In this document: one piece after another, positions 21,010 to 32,900 of the stretch
Layout of the letters: each line of letters starts with the position of its first letter
How positions within the stretch are numbered: the first letter of the stretch is position 1
Assembly: GCA_020543525.1 (NCBI GenBank)
Contig: JAHYIO010000001.1
Coordinates: 1,426,001 to 1,490,000 of the forward strand
Direction: 5' to 3'
DNA length: 64,000 nucleotides
From: Coriolopsis trogii
Taxonomy: Eukaryota > Basidiomycota > Agaricomycetes > Polyporales > Polyporaceae
Position numbers and translations under genes: made by a program
Notes under the pieces: model-generated
Databases searched by the model: none
What the model saw: the letters and a program-made list of their open reading frames with translations, nothing else
Told to the model about the DNA's origin: nothing

Positions 21010-23335
21010 TCAAGCACTGAGGACAGCAAAACTGTTGTGGCCGGTCTTCGACAAGATGGTGTCTGTCTGGAGCTCCCCGCGATGGACCATGCCGCGGATC
21101 TTGTCTCGCAGCTCCATGTCCTGCGCGAGGATAGCATGCTGCCCGCTTTGCCCGTTCGCGCTGAACTCCCAAATCTGCTTTGTGATGGGAATGGTCCTGT
21201 GGATGGAGTCGAGCATGAAGAGCATGAACTCGACTGTTGCGGCCGCTTGGAATTGCGCTTGAAGGGCACAATGCATGAACCCTGATGAGTCGCACCGTGA
21301 TCAGCCTGGATGCGGCGCCTTCTCCAAAGGGGCGGTGTCATGATAAGGAGTTTGTACTCACAGACGTGCGACTCGTCGTCGTTGGGGTAGTAGAGCGATG
21401 CCTTGGCGTATGCCGCACTGCTCAAGCAGAACTGGTCACCAACCTCGTCTGTTAGGGCACCGCCAGCCGCCTGACTGAGCAGTCGGGCTTTCTCGTTGTG
21501 GTAGAAGCCCTGAATGCTGTCGTTCAAAGTACAAAAGTGAGTAGATGGTTCAAGAGAGCGGAGCAGGGTAACGAGAGGCGCTCACGAGTGTGCTATGCCG
21601 AGGGGGTAACGGGTGAAGGAGAGGAAGAAGGCGACGTCGTCTGTTTCAATGTCAGGCTCGTCTGGGGCGTCGGCGAGTTCGTCGATTACGCTTTTCGACC
21701 CGGCTAGCAGCTCCTCAAGGGAGTATTTTGAGTTGGGCCCTGGGTTTTTCTGGCAGGCCTGTAGACGGTGGGGTCACTGTTGTGGTCGTTGAGGAGGAGG
21801 CGCGACGCTACGAGTTCTGACCTTCATGAAGATATTGAGATGCATGCACTTCACTCCGCGGATGAAGCTGGTTTGGAAGATCGCGCCCTTATCGTTCTCG
21901 GGCACCTCTTTCCAGTATTCTGCTCCCCATCGTAGCAACTCAAGTGCCGATGTGAGAAATTGTAACGCAGCATCCGTGTCGTTCTTGAGACGGTCTTCCA
22001 TGAATGCTCGCATGATCCAGCCCCTGGAACGGAATCAGTTACGAATGTCAGGGCTAGGCCCGGGAACAACGTGCATCGCTCTCACCTGACTGTGAGGGAT
22101 AAAGCATAACGGACAGAGTCCCATCCCTCTTCTGCCAGTCGCTTTGGCGCAGCTTCCATGATTTCGCGAACGCCACTCTCTACCCATGCCCTTGACTGCA
22201 CTGCTTCAAAAATGACTAGAGTCTACGGGTAAGCAAAACTAGCAGAACGACATCGATATGTAAATAAGCAACGCACTCTGTTTGTTGTACATATCGATGA
22301 ATTTGGAATCTGAGATATGGAACACGCGTTCGTCTGAGAGCAATGCATTGGTTAATCTCTCGATCACCTGTGAATCGAGGGGATGAGTGGAAGCTCTCTA
22401 CTAGTGAATCGTACTTACGCCTTGTCGACCAAGAAGGGCGGCTCCCTGGGAAGTTCGGACCTGTTTGCTATCCTTCATCGCTTGCACGCCTTCCTCCCAT
22501 TCCTAGTAGAGATCTCGCGATCAGCTGGGGCACTGGCCCCAAAATGTAGAAGGCATTCATACCCCGTAGGCCCTCACGATGACCCATGCCTATTGGCGAT
22601 TGCTAGTAAGTCTCATGGTCTTGTCTACTTGAGTCTCTACTCACGCTGCTGTTCCACTTCTTCTGATCCCGTAGGGCAGGTGTCATTGCCAAAGCGCGAT
22701 ACCAAGGCAACTGATTCTGATCTGACATGGTCATTCCGCCCTTGGGAGCCCTTGGATTTGCAAGTAGGTCGTCGAGCTTCGCTTGGGCGGTAGCGAGCTC
22801 CCGAGTGTAGTTCTCTCGTTGTGTTCGCTCCGCGGGCGTCGGGTTCTCTTTAGGGAGGGCACCGAGGGCTCGTTTCCAAGAATTGACCACTTTGTCGGGC
22901 CTATTCAATCCCTGGAACGGCACGCAGAAAGTGTCAAAAGTGGATTAGCGCTTCAGTATCAGGATACGACACTACCATATACGCGGCAGCCAACCGGGCC
23001 CAGGCTTTTGCGTACCCCGGATTGAGTTCGGTGGCCTAAGTAGAGTCGATGAGTATTGAGGAGCTGGCGGTCGTAGTGTCTAACTTGCCTTCGTAGCGTC
23101 TGTGCAGGCATCAAGATACCTGCCGCTTTGTCAGATACGGGAGATAGATGATTGACAGTCGGGAGGCCAACCTGTTGAGACCAAGAGAGCACGCCGCGCG
23201 GTTGCAGTATAGGATCGCGTTCTTCTGGTCGTGTTTCAGAGCCTCAGAATACTTCTTATACGCGCCCGAGAAGTCATTCTTGACGAACAGCGAGTTCCCT
23301 TCCGCCTTGAGTCGCTCTGCTTCAGACGTGGACAT
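21010..23335 (-). CDS. TPR-domain protein, agaricomycete type
   Basis: The ATG at 23333-23335 opens a TPR domain: MSTSEAERLKAEGNSLFVKN, DFSGAYKKYSEALKHDQ, NAILYCNRAACSLGLNR, then ACTDATKATELNPGYAKAWARLAAAYM after an intron. The layout matches the TPR1/TPR2A carboxylate-clamp type that binds Hsp70 or Hsp90 tails (K, N and N, then K/R positions), so a co-chaperone or adaptor role is plausible. The remainder has no named domain: VIERLTNALLSDERVFHISD, GWIMRAFMEDRLKNDTDAAL, RWGAEYWKEVPENDKGAIFQ, FYHNEKARLLSQAAGGALTD. It ends with MELRDKIRGMVHRGELQTD. About eleven exons separated by 50-60 base introns give roughly 600 residues. A decayed copy of the last exons lies directly downstream. Confidence 0.75.
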
Positions 23336-23954
23336 GGTGGTTCAAAGTCAAGTGTGCATCGCCGCGTGGCCGTCGAATTTATAGAGTTATTAGACCATGG
23401 TTCGGGCACGTGTGCTATACCTTGCGGAGATGCTGTTACCCCTTCCATTGTGCTTTATTTTCAAGAGAAGTTTGCTCTGTGTGAATGCTGCGGCGCCTCT
23501 GACCATAAGGGTTGTGACAACCCTTGGCTGCCGCTCACAAACACTCTAGTGATGTACAAACTCAGGGCCACCCCGCTTCCGCCGTCGACAAAGGTTAGAC
23601 GAATGCCATTCCTGTGGTTGAGAGGATTCTAAGCAGAGGCTAACCACTGCCGATGCTTCTAGCGGACCTCAAGGCCCGATCCCCGCACTGGTGTCAAAGT
23701 GGGTCCCGGTGCTGGAGTACTGCAGGGTTCTGGTGCTGCACCGCTTGGGCCATGTCCGCCTACGCGAAGAGCAGTGGACTAATGTCATAGGGCAAGCATA
23801 AACGTGAAGGTCTGGAATCCAATGTCATACGAGGACGCTGCAACTGGACATCGTTTGCTACTCGGTGGCTGAACATCTGGAACAAGATGCGACTTCTGAG
23901 AACGACGTTTGTCAAATCTCTTCTCAAAGGTTTGGATTTCGAGGAAGATGCGCG
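23336..23954. other. Intergenic region, no gene seen
   Basis: This region separates the start of the TPR gene from the end of MGR2, both on the minus strand. It should contain the TPR promoter and the MGR2 3' untranslated region. No coding frame or repeat was recognised. Confidence 0.4.
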
Positions 23955-24556
23955 TCACTGTGAACTTGAGTTTTGGGCTTTCTCTCGTGCCCACTGGAGT
24001 CGCATATTCGCCAATCCTTCTGACCTTGAACGCATGACAGGGGAAGCAAATTGGAGCCGCGCTGCCTCCAGGTGTGGTGGAAGTTCACCATCGTTACGGA
24101 TCACCTGTAGAGGGACTAGATGAGCAAGGAAGGCATACCCGTATGCTAGCGCGGGCTTCGTACCGAACCAATTGCGAGGAAGAAGGAGAACGTTGCTGCA
24201 CTGCCGAGCATATACTGCGACAGTGTTGGCAACACGCCACGAGGACCCGCTCCGCCCCTTGCATATATCTTTCAGCATCCTCAACAGGGCGTTGCACGTC
24301 AAGACTCACCGAAGAATACTGAAGCCTCCGAAAATGAATCCCATGGTTAGACCGACTCCAGCACCCATGACAGCACCCATCCTACGCAAATTTCAGCTCC
24401 ATGTAGCAAATAGACCGTGAAGATGATATGTCGTACTTCACTGCGAGATTCGAGTGCTCAACGCTAGAGGTTCTGACGGACGGAGAAGCATGATCACGTA
24501 CATTTCTGCCAGACGGTAGGGCCGGCATGACCTTGGGGCATCGCTACGGGAGGCAT
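23955..24556 (-). CDS. MGR2: Mgr2/Romo1, TIM23 import complex subunit
   Basis: Mgr2/Romo1 is a small inner-membrane protein that couples Tim21 to the TIM23 translocase and guards lateral release of preproteins. Five exons give 124 residues: 24556-24502, a four-base exon 24440-24437, 24381-24310, 24257-24164 and 24104-23955. The joined protein reads MPPVAMPQGHAGPTVWQKLK, then MGAVMGAGVGLTMGFIFGGF, SILRGGAGPRGVLPTLSQYM and LGSAATFSFFLAIGSVIRND. The two Gly-rich hydrophobic hairpin helices are family-typical. All four introns are GT-AG and 52-61 bases. The four-base exon (TGAA) is needed to read QKLKMG; direct joining of exons 1 and 3 gives an immediate stop. Exon 5 adds a hydrophilic tail (LEAARLQFASPVMRSRSEGL) longer than in yeast. 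It is divergent from PEX10 with a 232-base spacer. Confidence 0.9.
24437..24440 (-). other. MGR2: Four-base micro-exon of MGR2
   Basis: On the minus strand this TGAA is flanked by CTCGCAG before and GTACGACA after. Exon 1 ends in AAAT and exon 3 begins GATGGG. Joining through TGAA gives AAA TTG AAG ATG, that is K-L-K-M, which is what the family has at this place. Joining without it gives AAA TGA. Confidence 0.8.
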
Positions 24557-24788
24557 TATTGATTGGAGCTAGAATCGAATGGACAAGCAGAGACGATGAG
24601 GAGGAAAGCAGGGAGCACCGAGTCTGACGTCGTGAAGGAGGGTCGCAAGACGCGTCGGACCTCGGCGCGCCCAGCTGGCTGCTTGCTCTCGGACGCCAAT
24701 CCTTTCCCCACAATCCGCTTGGTCCGCATTGTGTCCGACATACACCACAGTCCAACCAACGCAGCGCTCTCGGACACGACGGCTTGTC

Positions 24789-26025
24789 ATGGCAGGAAGC
24801 TTGCCTTCATTCCCCCAGGCGCAGCAAGCACAAATCAGTACGTGGTCAGGCCACCGTAGAAGCCGGAAGGAGACCTCCTGACGCTACCTCGTCCGCCAGT
24901 TCGTTCGAACCAACGGGACTTGTTCCAAGTTTCTGCGTTGCGCGAGGAGGCGGAGAACGTGTTGCGGTCATGGCTAGGTGAGGAAATGTGTCTCGTGATA
25001 CCCACTGGGGCTTAAGCTCAGCATCTCGTCGTAGGAACGAGGTGGCTCACTCGGTGGGACAAGGAGATCGACTTCGCAGCCAACGTCCTGTATTACGGTT
25101 TGACAGTTGGCCTAGGTGAGTGCTCTCCTGTACAATTTCAGTCATTATCTCAAGCCAGGTGTACAGGTTCACAAACTCTCGGCGAAGAGTACACCGACAT
25201 CTGGCTTCACTCTACACGCTCACAACGGCGACCAAATCCTCGGCTGAGAGCGATCCTAATTCTTTTACCGACACTCCCATCGTATCTACTGTCTAAATGG
25301 GGCTCCTCCCTGTCCCCAACATCCCTGACCGGTGCAACGCTGCGAAGGATCCCGACTATATTTCAAGTACTGTCGGAAATCAACTTGGCCATATTCTATC
25401 TTCGTGGGACATACTACAACATCGCGAAGAGACTCCTCGGGATCAAATACGTACGTCTTCCGCGGATAATATTGTAGCTCAGCTAACATGTTCGCCGTAG
25501 ATATCCGCGATACCCGAGAACCCGCACGCGCGACCACCATCGTACGCTCTGTTGGGAATCCTGCTTTTTGTGCGGCTTCTGCACCGAGCAATAAGCTACC
25601 TCCGCACACGAGCTGCGAAGTCTGATTTTGCGGATAGCCAAGGAAAGCGTGTGACCGAAGGTGATGATGATATCTTCATCGACGACCGTCGGGTCTCAAC
25701 AATGCTCGAAGCTGCAAGCCAGGAAGATGCCTCGCCAGTCGCGGCTGAAGAGGACGACCGGACAATACTGGATGTAACGAGAATACCCCCTGCGGCTCGC
25801 GCGGGAAGGAACTGTACCTTATGTTTGGAAGAGCGTACAGCGAGCTGTGCGACTGATTGTGGACACCTCTTTTGTTGGAATTGTATAGTTGGATGGGGGC
25901 GCGAAAAGGCGAGTTTGTGAGTTTGCTGATCGTGGAGTCATACTGACCGAGCACACCAGGCCGAATGCCCATTGTGTCGGCAGGCTTTGAATCTCACCTC
26001 TTTATTACCCATATATAACCTGTAG
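24789..26025 (+). CDS. PEX10: Peroxisomal RING E3 ligase Pex10
   Basis: Pex10 is a membrane RING ubiquitin ligase of the peroxisomal import machinery that, with Pex2 and Pex12, ubiquitinates Pex5. The ATG at 24789 opens [16 protein letters not shown]; a spliced exon continues [20 protein letters not shown] and VLRSWLG. Next come [20 protein letters not shown] and [11 protein letters not shown], all family-typical. Hydrophobic stretches [35 protein letters not shown] and [18 protein letters not shown] are the membrane part. The RING is [20 protein letters not shown] followed by [12 protein letters not shown] and ECPLCRQ, with the C3HC4 ligands complete. Introns lie at about 24838-24899, 24977-25033, 25115-25166 and 25450-25500, with a GC-AG one at 25909-25959 inside the RING. 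The product is about 330 residues and converges with SME1. Confidence 0.9.
25909..25959 (+). other. PEX10: GC-AG intron in the PEX10 RING finger
   Basis: The exon ends GAA AAG and the next bases are GCGAGT. The following exon begins after CACCAG with GCC GAA TGC CCA. Only this join keeps the last Cys pair of the RING (EKAECPLC). The nearby GT donor at 25917 would put the rest out of frame. The intron is 51 bases. Confidence 0.65.
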
Positions 26026-26165
26026 TGGTTGGGATATTGGTCATACCACATACTCGTGCAGTAACGGGCATCGATAGCATGGAGTCAGGGAAGTAGCATC
26101 ACAGCAAAAACGTACAACATGTGTGGGAGCGGCCCACACTTTTACTCGGAATAGGGATCTGCAGC

Positions 26166-26763
26166 TCATACAACTTGTTGAATGAGGGTGATATTGTCAC
26201 CTTTTAGCAAGATGCGACCTAGCGGGTGTGGCGCTTCATGAATGCGTGCCAACTGATAGTATAGGGAGGACGTACCAAGTTCCCGCCTGGGCTTCGCGTC
26301 CTTCACGTAGACCTCAGCCGCATCATCCATCACAACATTCATGAATTCGTCGAAACCCTGTGCAAGTCCAGTCAGTCTGGACTCAACGGATGCACGGGGA
26401 CGAATGGTAAGGTAGCGTAGGAGAAAAGCACTCATCGCGCGCAGTAGGGCATGTGCAATGAAGAAGCTGTCGCCTTCGTGCATACTGGGTTTCAACGCGG
26501 AGTGTCTGTAGGTGTACTAGGACACGCACAATGATGGTCCCCTCGATCCGCATCTCGATGTTATCATATAGCCAAATCACGACTTTTTGCCTCTGCAATG
26601 GTCATTTAGCCTCCTTGATGGTTCTATCTAGTATTATCCGCCTTACCTGCTGCAGGTTCTTGAAGATGACATTCTAGATGAAGGAGTTAGACGGCTCGGA
26701 TAACAGAAGACGTAAGAGACCTACGATGGGTTGTACCATCACCCTCTGTTGGCGTCCTGACAT
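26166..26763 (-). CDS. SME1: Small nuclear ribonucleoprotein SmE
   Basis: SmE is one of seven Sm proteins forming the ring around spliceosomal snRNAs. Five exons are inferred. The ATG is at 26761-26763 (MSGRQQRVMVQPI). Next are NVIFKNLQQ, then RQKVVIWLYDNIEMRIEGTI (Sm1 motif), then GFDEFMNVVMDDAAEVYVKD with its extension, and finally GRILLKGDNITLIQQVV (Sm2 motif). The order and spacing are those of SmE, about 100 residues. Introns lie near 26681-26724, 26596-26654, 26358-26530 and 26213-26275; their exact edges should be checked. It is divergent from the dynein gene with 190 bases between the two start codons. Confidence 0.9.
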
Positions 26764-26953
26764 CTTGTGATCGTTATTGGAAAGTGCTTGGGGAGGTAGA
26801 GAGTGTTGGTAGGGGGGGCACGAGGAGAAGGTCTAGGAGCAAGAGGCTCGTGCTTGACGCGCAAAGCTCGAGGCAGTTCGGAGTTTGCCGAATGCGTTCT
26901 GTAGCGACGCGTCGCGTCTTGCTAAACTTGTCCTCATCCAGTGTGTCAACAAC

Positions 26954-26959
26954 ATGGAG
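26954..26959 (+). other. dhc2: Six-base coding first exon of the dynein gene
   Basis: The sequence is ATGGAG followed by a GTATGT donor. The intron runs 26960-27010 and ends TGTTAG. Exon 2 continues in phase 0 with TTGTTGGCACCC. No ATG exists in exon 2 before the conserved [10 protein letters not shown], so this small exon supplies the start codon. Confidence 0.65.
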
Positions 26960-29900
26960 GTATGTTTCCGTTCTTCTCAGTGTGTGCCTCGGTCCATAAC
27001 GCACTGTTAGTTGTTGGCACCCGCAAATTCCTCTACCGCTGCTGCGGTCACCTTCATTACCTTCGTCCAAGACCTGAAACGGAAGACGAAGACATGGGGC
27101 CCTATGATCGAGCTCTGCGCGAGCGGCGAGAAGACGCTTGAACGATTCCGGTACCAGTTCCCCGACGATTGGCTGTACAGCGACCAGCTCCGAGGAGAAT
27201 GGAGTGCATTCAACGAGATACTCAAGAGAAAGAACGATTCGATACAAGAGCAATTAGGTGCGTGCTCTTAGTTCAGCGCCTCCTCCCTCCCCGCGAAACA
27301 GCTGTGGACGTGGCTGAATGTATCGTCAGCTGGACTCCAACTCAAGATTGTTGCGGAGGATAAGATCGTTGAGAACAAAATCAACGACATCATCCAAGAG
27401 TGGGAACAGACACGACCCGTGCAAGGCAGCATGCGTGCTGACACCGCCCTCAACACCATCAACATCTTCGAGGGCAAGCTCACGCGCGTACAGGAAGATT
27501 ACGAACTTGTATGCAAGGCCAAGGAAGCTCTCGACCTCGAGCTCATTCGCCACACGCGGTTAGAACCTATCTTTGAGGAACTGCGCGACCTCAAGGCCGT
27601 CTGGACGGCACTGTCGGGAGTGTGGAATCAGATTGGCGAGCTGCGGGAGATGGCATGGGCGACGGTTCAACCGCGGAAACTCAGGCAACAATTGGATGCG
27701 CTGCTCTCGTCGACGAAGGAGATGCCGACGCGCATGCGCCAGTATGCCGCGTTTGAGTATGTGCAAGATGTGCTACGAGGGCTCCTCAAGTCCAATACCC
27801 TAATCGGAGAACTCAAGTCGGAGGCGTTGAAGGATAGGCATTGGAAGCAGCTGTTCAAGGTGCTGAGGGTCCCGTCGCAGATTAGTCTGCCATTGTGAGT
27901 GTCGTCAGCGCTTGCGGTGAGTGCCATTGCGCTAAATTACCGCATAGGATGACCCTTGGTCATGTGTACGATATGGATTTGCGGAGGAACGAGAACATCA
28001 TCAAGGAGGTCATCATACAGGCTCAGGGAGAGGTGCGTACAGTCCACCTTATTCAGCGCTTCCTCTATTCAACGTCAACCGTCTACAAAGATGGCTCTTG
28101 AGGAGTACATCAGGCAGGTCAAGGAGACATGGACAAATTATACCCTAGACTTGGTCAATTACCAGAACAAATGCCGTTTGATAAGGTACAGTCGTGGTTT
28201 ATAGACATGATTGGTGAACCAGCATTGACAGCTCGGCAGGGGATGGGACGACTTGTTCAACAAGTGCAGTGAGAACTTGAATTCGCTAACAGCGATGAAG
28301 CTCTCTCCGTATTACAAAGGTGAGTCCATGTCGCCCTCAGTCAACTCGAAGCCCGACTGATTACATGGCTCCTAGTGTTCGAGGAGGAGGTAAGACGTTG
28401 TATGTGTCGAGTTCGTCTGGAGCTTACGTCTCGCTAGGCCGGCTCATGGGAGGAGAAACTCAATCGCATCCACAATCTTTTCGGTGAGTCCTCCGCATAA
28501 TCAGCGCAAGCCACTTCTGACCGCGTCTTGTAGACGTTTGGATTGATGTGCAGCGACAATGGGTCTACCTGGAAGGAATCTTCTCAGGAAGCGCGGACAT
28601 CAAGCATTTGCTCCCCGTGGAGTCGGCTCGATTCCAGAATATCAACACTGAATTCCTTGCCGTCATGAAGAAGGTCTACAAGTCACCCTTCGTCATTGAT
28701 GTCATGAACATCCAAGGTATCCAGAAATCTCTGGAGCGCTTAGCCGATTTGCTCCTCAAGATCCAGAAGGCCCTCGGAGAGTACCTAGAGCGGGAGCGTG
28801 CCTCATTCCCCCGATTCTACTTCGTCGGTGACGAGGACCTTCTCGAGATCATCGGTAACAGCAAGGAAATCCTGCGCATCATGAAGCATCTGAAGAAGAT
28901 GTTTGCTGGTGTCTCGACAATCATGCTGGATGACGACCTGACGCAGATTCAGGGTATGGCATCCCGAGAGGGTGAAGAGGTCCAGTTCAAGGATCCTATC
29001 TTGCTGAAGGATTTCCCAAAGATCAACGACTGGCTCAGCAAGCTCGAGTCCGAAATGCGGGTGTCGCTCGCTCAGCTCCTTTGCGACGCGGTCGCGGAAC
29101 TACAGTCGTTCTATGGTAGCACCTCCCCCCTTCCTCAGGACCAGTTCATGGCTTGGCTGGAGAAGTACCCTGCTCAGCTGGTGACCTTAGCTATCCAAGT
29201 CGCATGGACGGCATCCGTGGAGGCAGCATTCGAAAGCTCACAACCTCTGGATGGGCCCTTGGACACCGTCCGGCAAGGCCTCGATCTCCTCGCAGATGTC
29301 GTCCTCACTGAGCTTACCCCTGTTACGCGTCGCAAATGCGAGCACCTCATCACTGAGCTTGTTCACCAACGTGACGTGACTCGCCAGCTCATTCAGCAAC
29401 GCGTCGCCGACAATCGGGCCTTCTCTTGGCTGTATCAAATGCGCTTTTACCTGAACCGTAACATCGACAACCCGCTGGACAGACTTTCCATCCGTGTCGC
29501 AGATGCGTCCTTCCCTTACGGATGGGAGTACCTCGGTGTTCCGGACCGCCTGGTGCAGACTCCTTTAACGGACAGATGTTACTTGACCTTGACCCAGGCT
29601 CTTGATAATCAACTCGGTGGCTCTCCCTTCGGTCCAGCCGGAACTGGTAAGTGCGGTCTAGTAAACAGATGCCGCAGGATACTCACAAAGCTGCAGGTAA
29701 GACGGAGTCCGTCAAGGCTCTTGGTGTTCAACTCGGTCGTTTCGTCTTGGTCTTCTGCTGTGACGAGACTTTCGACTTCCAAGCTATGGGTCGTATTTTC
29801 GTCGGTCTTTGTCAAGTCGGCGCGTGGGGATGTTTCGACGAGTTCAACCGTCTCGAGGAGCGTATCCTGAGTGCCGTCTCGCAACAAGTACAGAGCATTC

Positions 29901-32900
29901 AACAGGGTCTTGCTTCACTCGTGAAGAACCCGAACACCGAGATCGAGTTGGTTGGCAAGCAGGTCAAGCTCAACAAGAACATGGGTATGTTTATCACGAC
30001 CAACCCGAACTACGCCGGTCGCTCGCAGCTCCCGCCCAACTTGACGAAGCTCTTCCGTCCCATGGCCATGACAAGGCCAGACCGCGAGCTTATCGCCCAG
30101 GTCATGCTTTTCTCGCAGGGTTTCCGCACCGCAGAGTCACTCGCTTCCAAGATCGTGCCCTTCTTCAACCTTTGCGACGAGCAACTCTCCCCCCAGCCTC
30201 ACTACGACTTCGGTTTACGTGCGTTGAAGGCCGTGTTGGCGTCTGCCGGTATCCTCAAGCGCGAGCGCCTGCTGGCTGCGAAGGACGAGGGTGCCGATGC
30301 TGTTGGGCTCTCAGATGCTGCATCAGAGCAAGTCATCTTGATCCAGAGTGTTACCGAAACTATCGTGCCCAAGCTCGTTGCCGATGACGTGCCCCTGTTG
30401 ACAAGGTCAGATGTTATCTCTCCCTATGACTCGAAATATTATTAACACGTATCGTTGTTTGCAGCCTGTTGGCAGATGTGTTCCCTGGTGTGGACTACGT
30501 GCCTGTTGATCTGGACGCACTTCGCGAGCAGATTAGCAAGGTTTGCGCTGAGCGTCGCCTGATCGAGGGCGAACGCTGGATCAATAAGATCCTGCAGCTC
30601 TACCAGATTCAGAAGATTCAGCACGGTCTCATGATGGTTGGGCCCTCCGGCAGTGGCAAGACTAATGCGTGGCAGGTCCTTCTGGCCGCATTGGAACGCC
30701 TCGACGGAGTGGAGGGTGTGTCGTACGTCATCGATCCCAAGGCCATGCACAAGGATGCGCTCTATGGTACCCTTGACCCGACTACTCGCGAGTGGAACGA
30801 CGGTCTCTTCACCCATACGTTGCGGAAGATTGTGGATGACGTTCGTGGAGAAAGCGGCAAGAGACACTGGATTATTTTCGACGGCGATGTCGACCCCGAG
30901 TGGGTTGAGAACTTGAACAGGTGCGTCTTTTCTACGCACTTGATTGCCCTAGTACTCACGTGTATGGATCAGTGTCCTCGACGACAACAAACTCTTGACT
31001 TTGCCGAATGGAGAGCGTCTCAACCTTCCTCCCAATGTTCGGATCATGTTCGAAGTCGAGCATCTCAAGTACGCAACCCTCGCGACTGTTAGTCGTTGCG
31101 GTATGATCTGGTTCAGCGAGGACGTCGTCGAACCCTCGATGGTCTTCCGCCACTATTTGGACACGCTCTCTACGGTTCCTTTGGATGCCGAGGACGACGA
31201 GGGGATCGAGGTCCCTGGACGCCGTACCGATGCTACCGAGAGCGCCACTTCGCCGCATCTCGTGACACAGAAAGAGATTGCAACGATCCTTGAGCCCTTC
31301 TTCGCCGACGGCGAACTGATCATGATGGCAATGCAGTACGCGGAGAACATGGAGCACATCATGGACTTCACTGTCACCCGCGCGCTCAATACCCTGTTCT
31401 CCCTCATCAACAAGACAGTGCGGAATGTCATCGAATACAACATCCAGCACTCGGACTTCCCTCTCTCGCACGATCGTATTGAACAATACGTTACGAAGCG
31501 TCTGCTTGTCAACATCATCTGGGCGTTCTCCGGTGATGCTCGCCTGGAGCTCCGTGCTGAGCTCGGCGACTTCTTGCGGAAGCACACTGGTGTTGATCTT
31601 CCTCCTATGACTCAAGGCGGATCGCTCCTCGACTACGATGTGCAGGTTGCCAACGGTGAATGGAGCGCATGGCAAACCCGCGTCCCGGTCATCGAGATTG
31701 AAGCCCATGCCGTCACAGCTTCCGATGTTGTCGTACCCACTGTCGACACCGTCCGCCACGAGGAGGTTCTCTACTCCTGGCTCTCTGAGCACAAGCCTTT
31801 GATGCTTTGTGGTCCTCCTGGTTCCGGCAAGACCATGACACTCTTCAGCGCATTGCGGAAGTTGCCAGACATGGAGGTTGTCGGCCTGAACTTCTCCAGT
31901 GCCACAGTCCCCGAGTTGATCCTGAAGACCTTCGAGCAGTATTGCGAATATCGCAAGACGCCCAACGGTGTCATCCTCGCTCCGTCCCAGATTGGTCGTT
32001 GGCTCGTAGTCTTCTGCGACGAAATCAACCTTCCCGCCACTGATAAGTACGGCACGCAGCGCGTCATCTCGTTCATTCGACAGCTGGTCGAATGCGGCGG
32101 ATACTGGAGGACAAGTGACATGGCTTGGGTCAAGCTCGAACGGATCCAGTTTGTCGGCGCTTGCAATCCCCCCACTGATCCCGGCCGTGTTCCTCTCAGC
32201 CACCGTTTCCTCCGTCATGCACCACTTGTCATGGTCGACTACCCTGGGGAGTTGTCGCTCAAGCAGATTTACGGCACGTACAACCGCGCACTCCTCAAGG
32301 TCGTTCCGAACCTTCGTACCTACGCCGAACCCCTTACGGACGCAATGGTCACCGTCTACCTCGCCTCACAGAAGCGCTTCACCACTGATATCCAAGCTCA
32401 CTACGTCTACAGTCCTCGTGAGCTTACACGGTGGGTACGTGGTATCTACGAGGCGATTCGCCCGCTAGAGATATTGTCTGTTGAGGGCCTAGTCCGAGTA
32501 TGGGCCCACGAGGCCCTCCGACTCTTCCAGGATCGTCTCGTCAGCGAGGAAGAGAAGCGCTGGACGGACGAAGCCATTGACAGCGCTGCTATGGAGCACT
32601 TCCCGACCATCAATCAGGACGAAGCTCTGTCTCGCCCGATCCTTTTCTCCAACTGGACTTCCAAGAACTACATACCTGTTGACCGTGAAGTCCTCCGTGA
32701 GTATACGAAGGCTCGTCTGCGCGTCTTCTACGAGGAGGAGTTGGACGTCCCGCTTGTGCTCTTCAATGACGTATTGGACCACGTTTTGCGTATCGATCGT
32801 GTCTTCCGTCAAATCCAAGGTCACTTGCTGCTCATCGGTGTTAGCGGTAGCGGAAAGGTCAGTGCTTCCTATCATACCTTCTTAACGGCACTGACGTTCA

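Noticed and set aside
29635..29710. Possible frameshift in the first dynein P-loop
   Set aside because: The break is an ordinary GT-AG intron inside GPAGTGKT; removing it restores the motif and frame.
30956..32218. 420-codon open frame on the minus strand across the dynein gene
   Set aside because: It is antisense to conserved AAA2-AAA4 coding sequence, has no recognised motif, and is explained by the codon bias of the sense gene.
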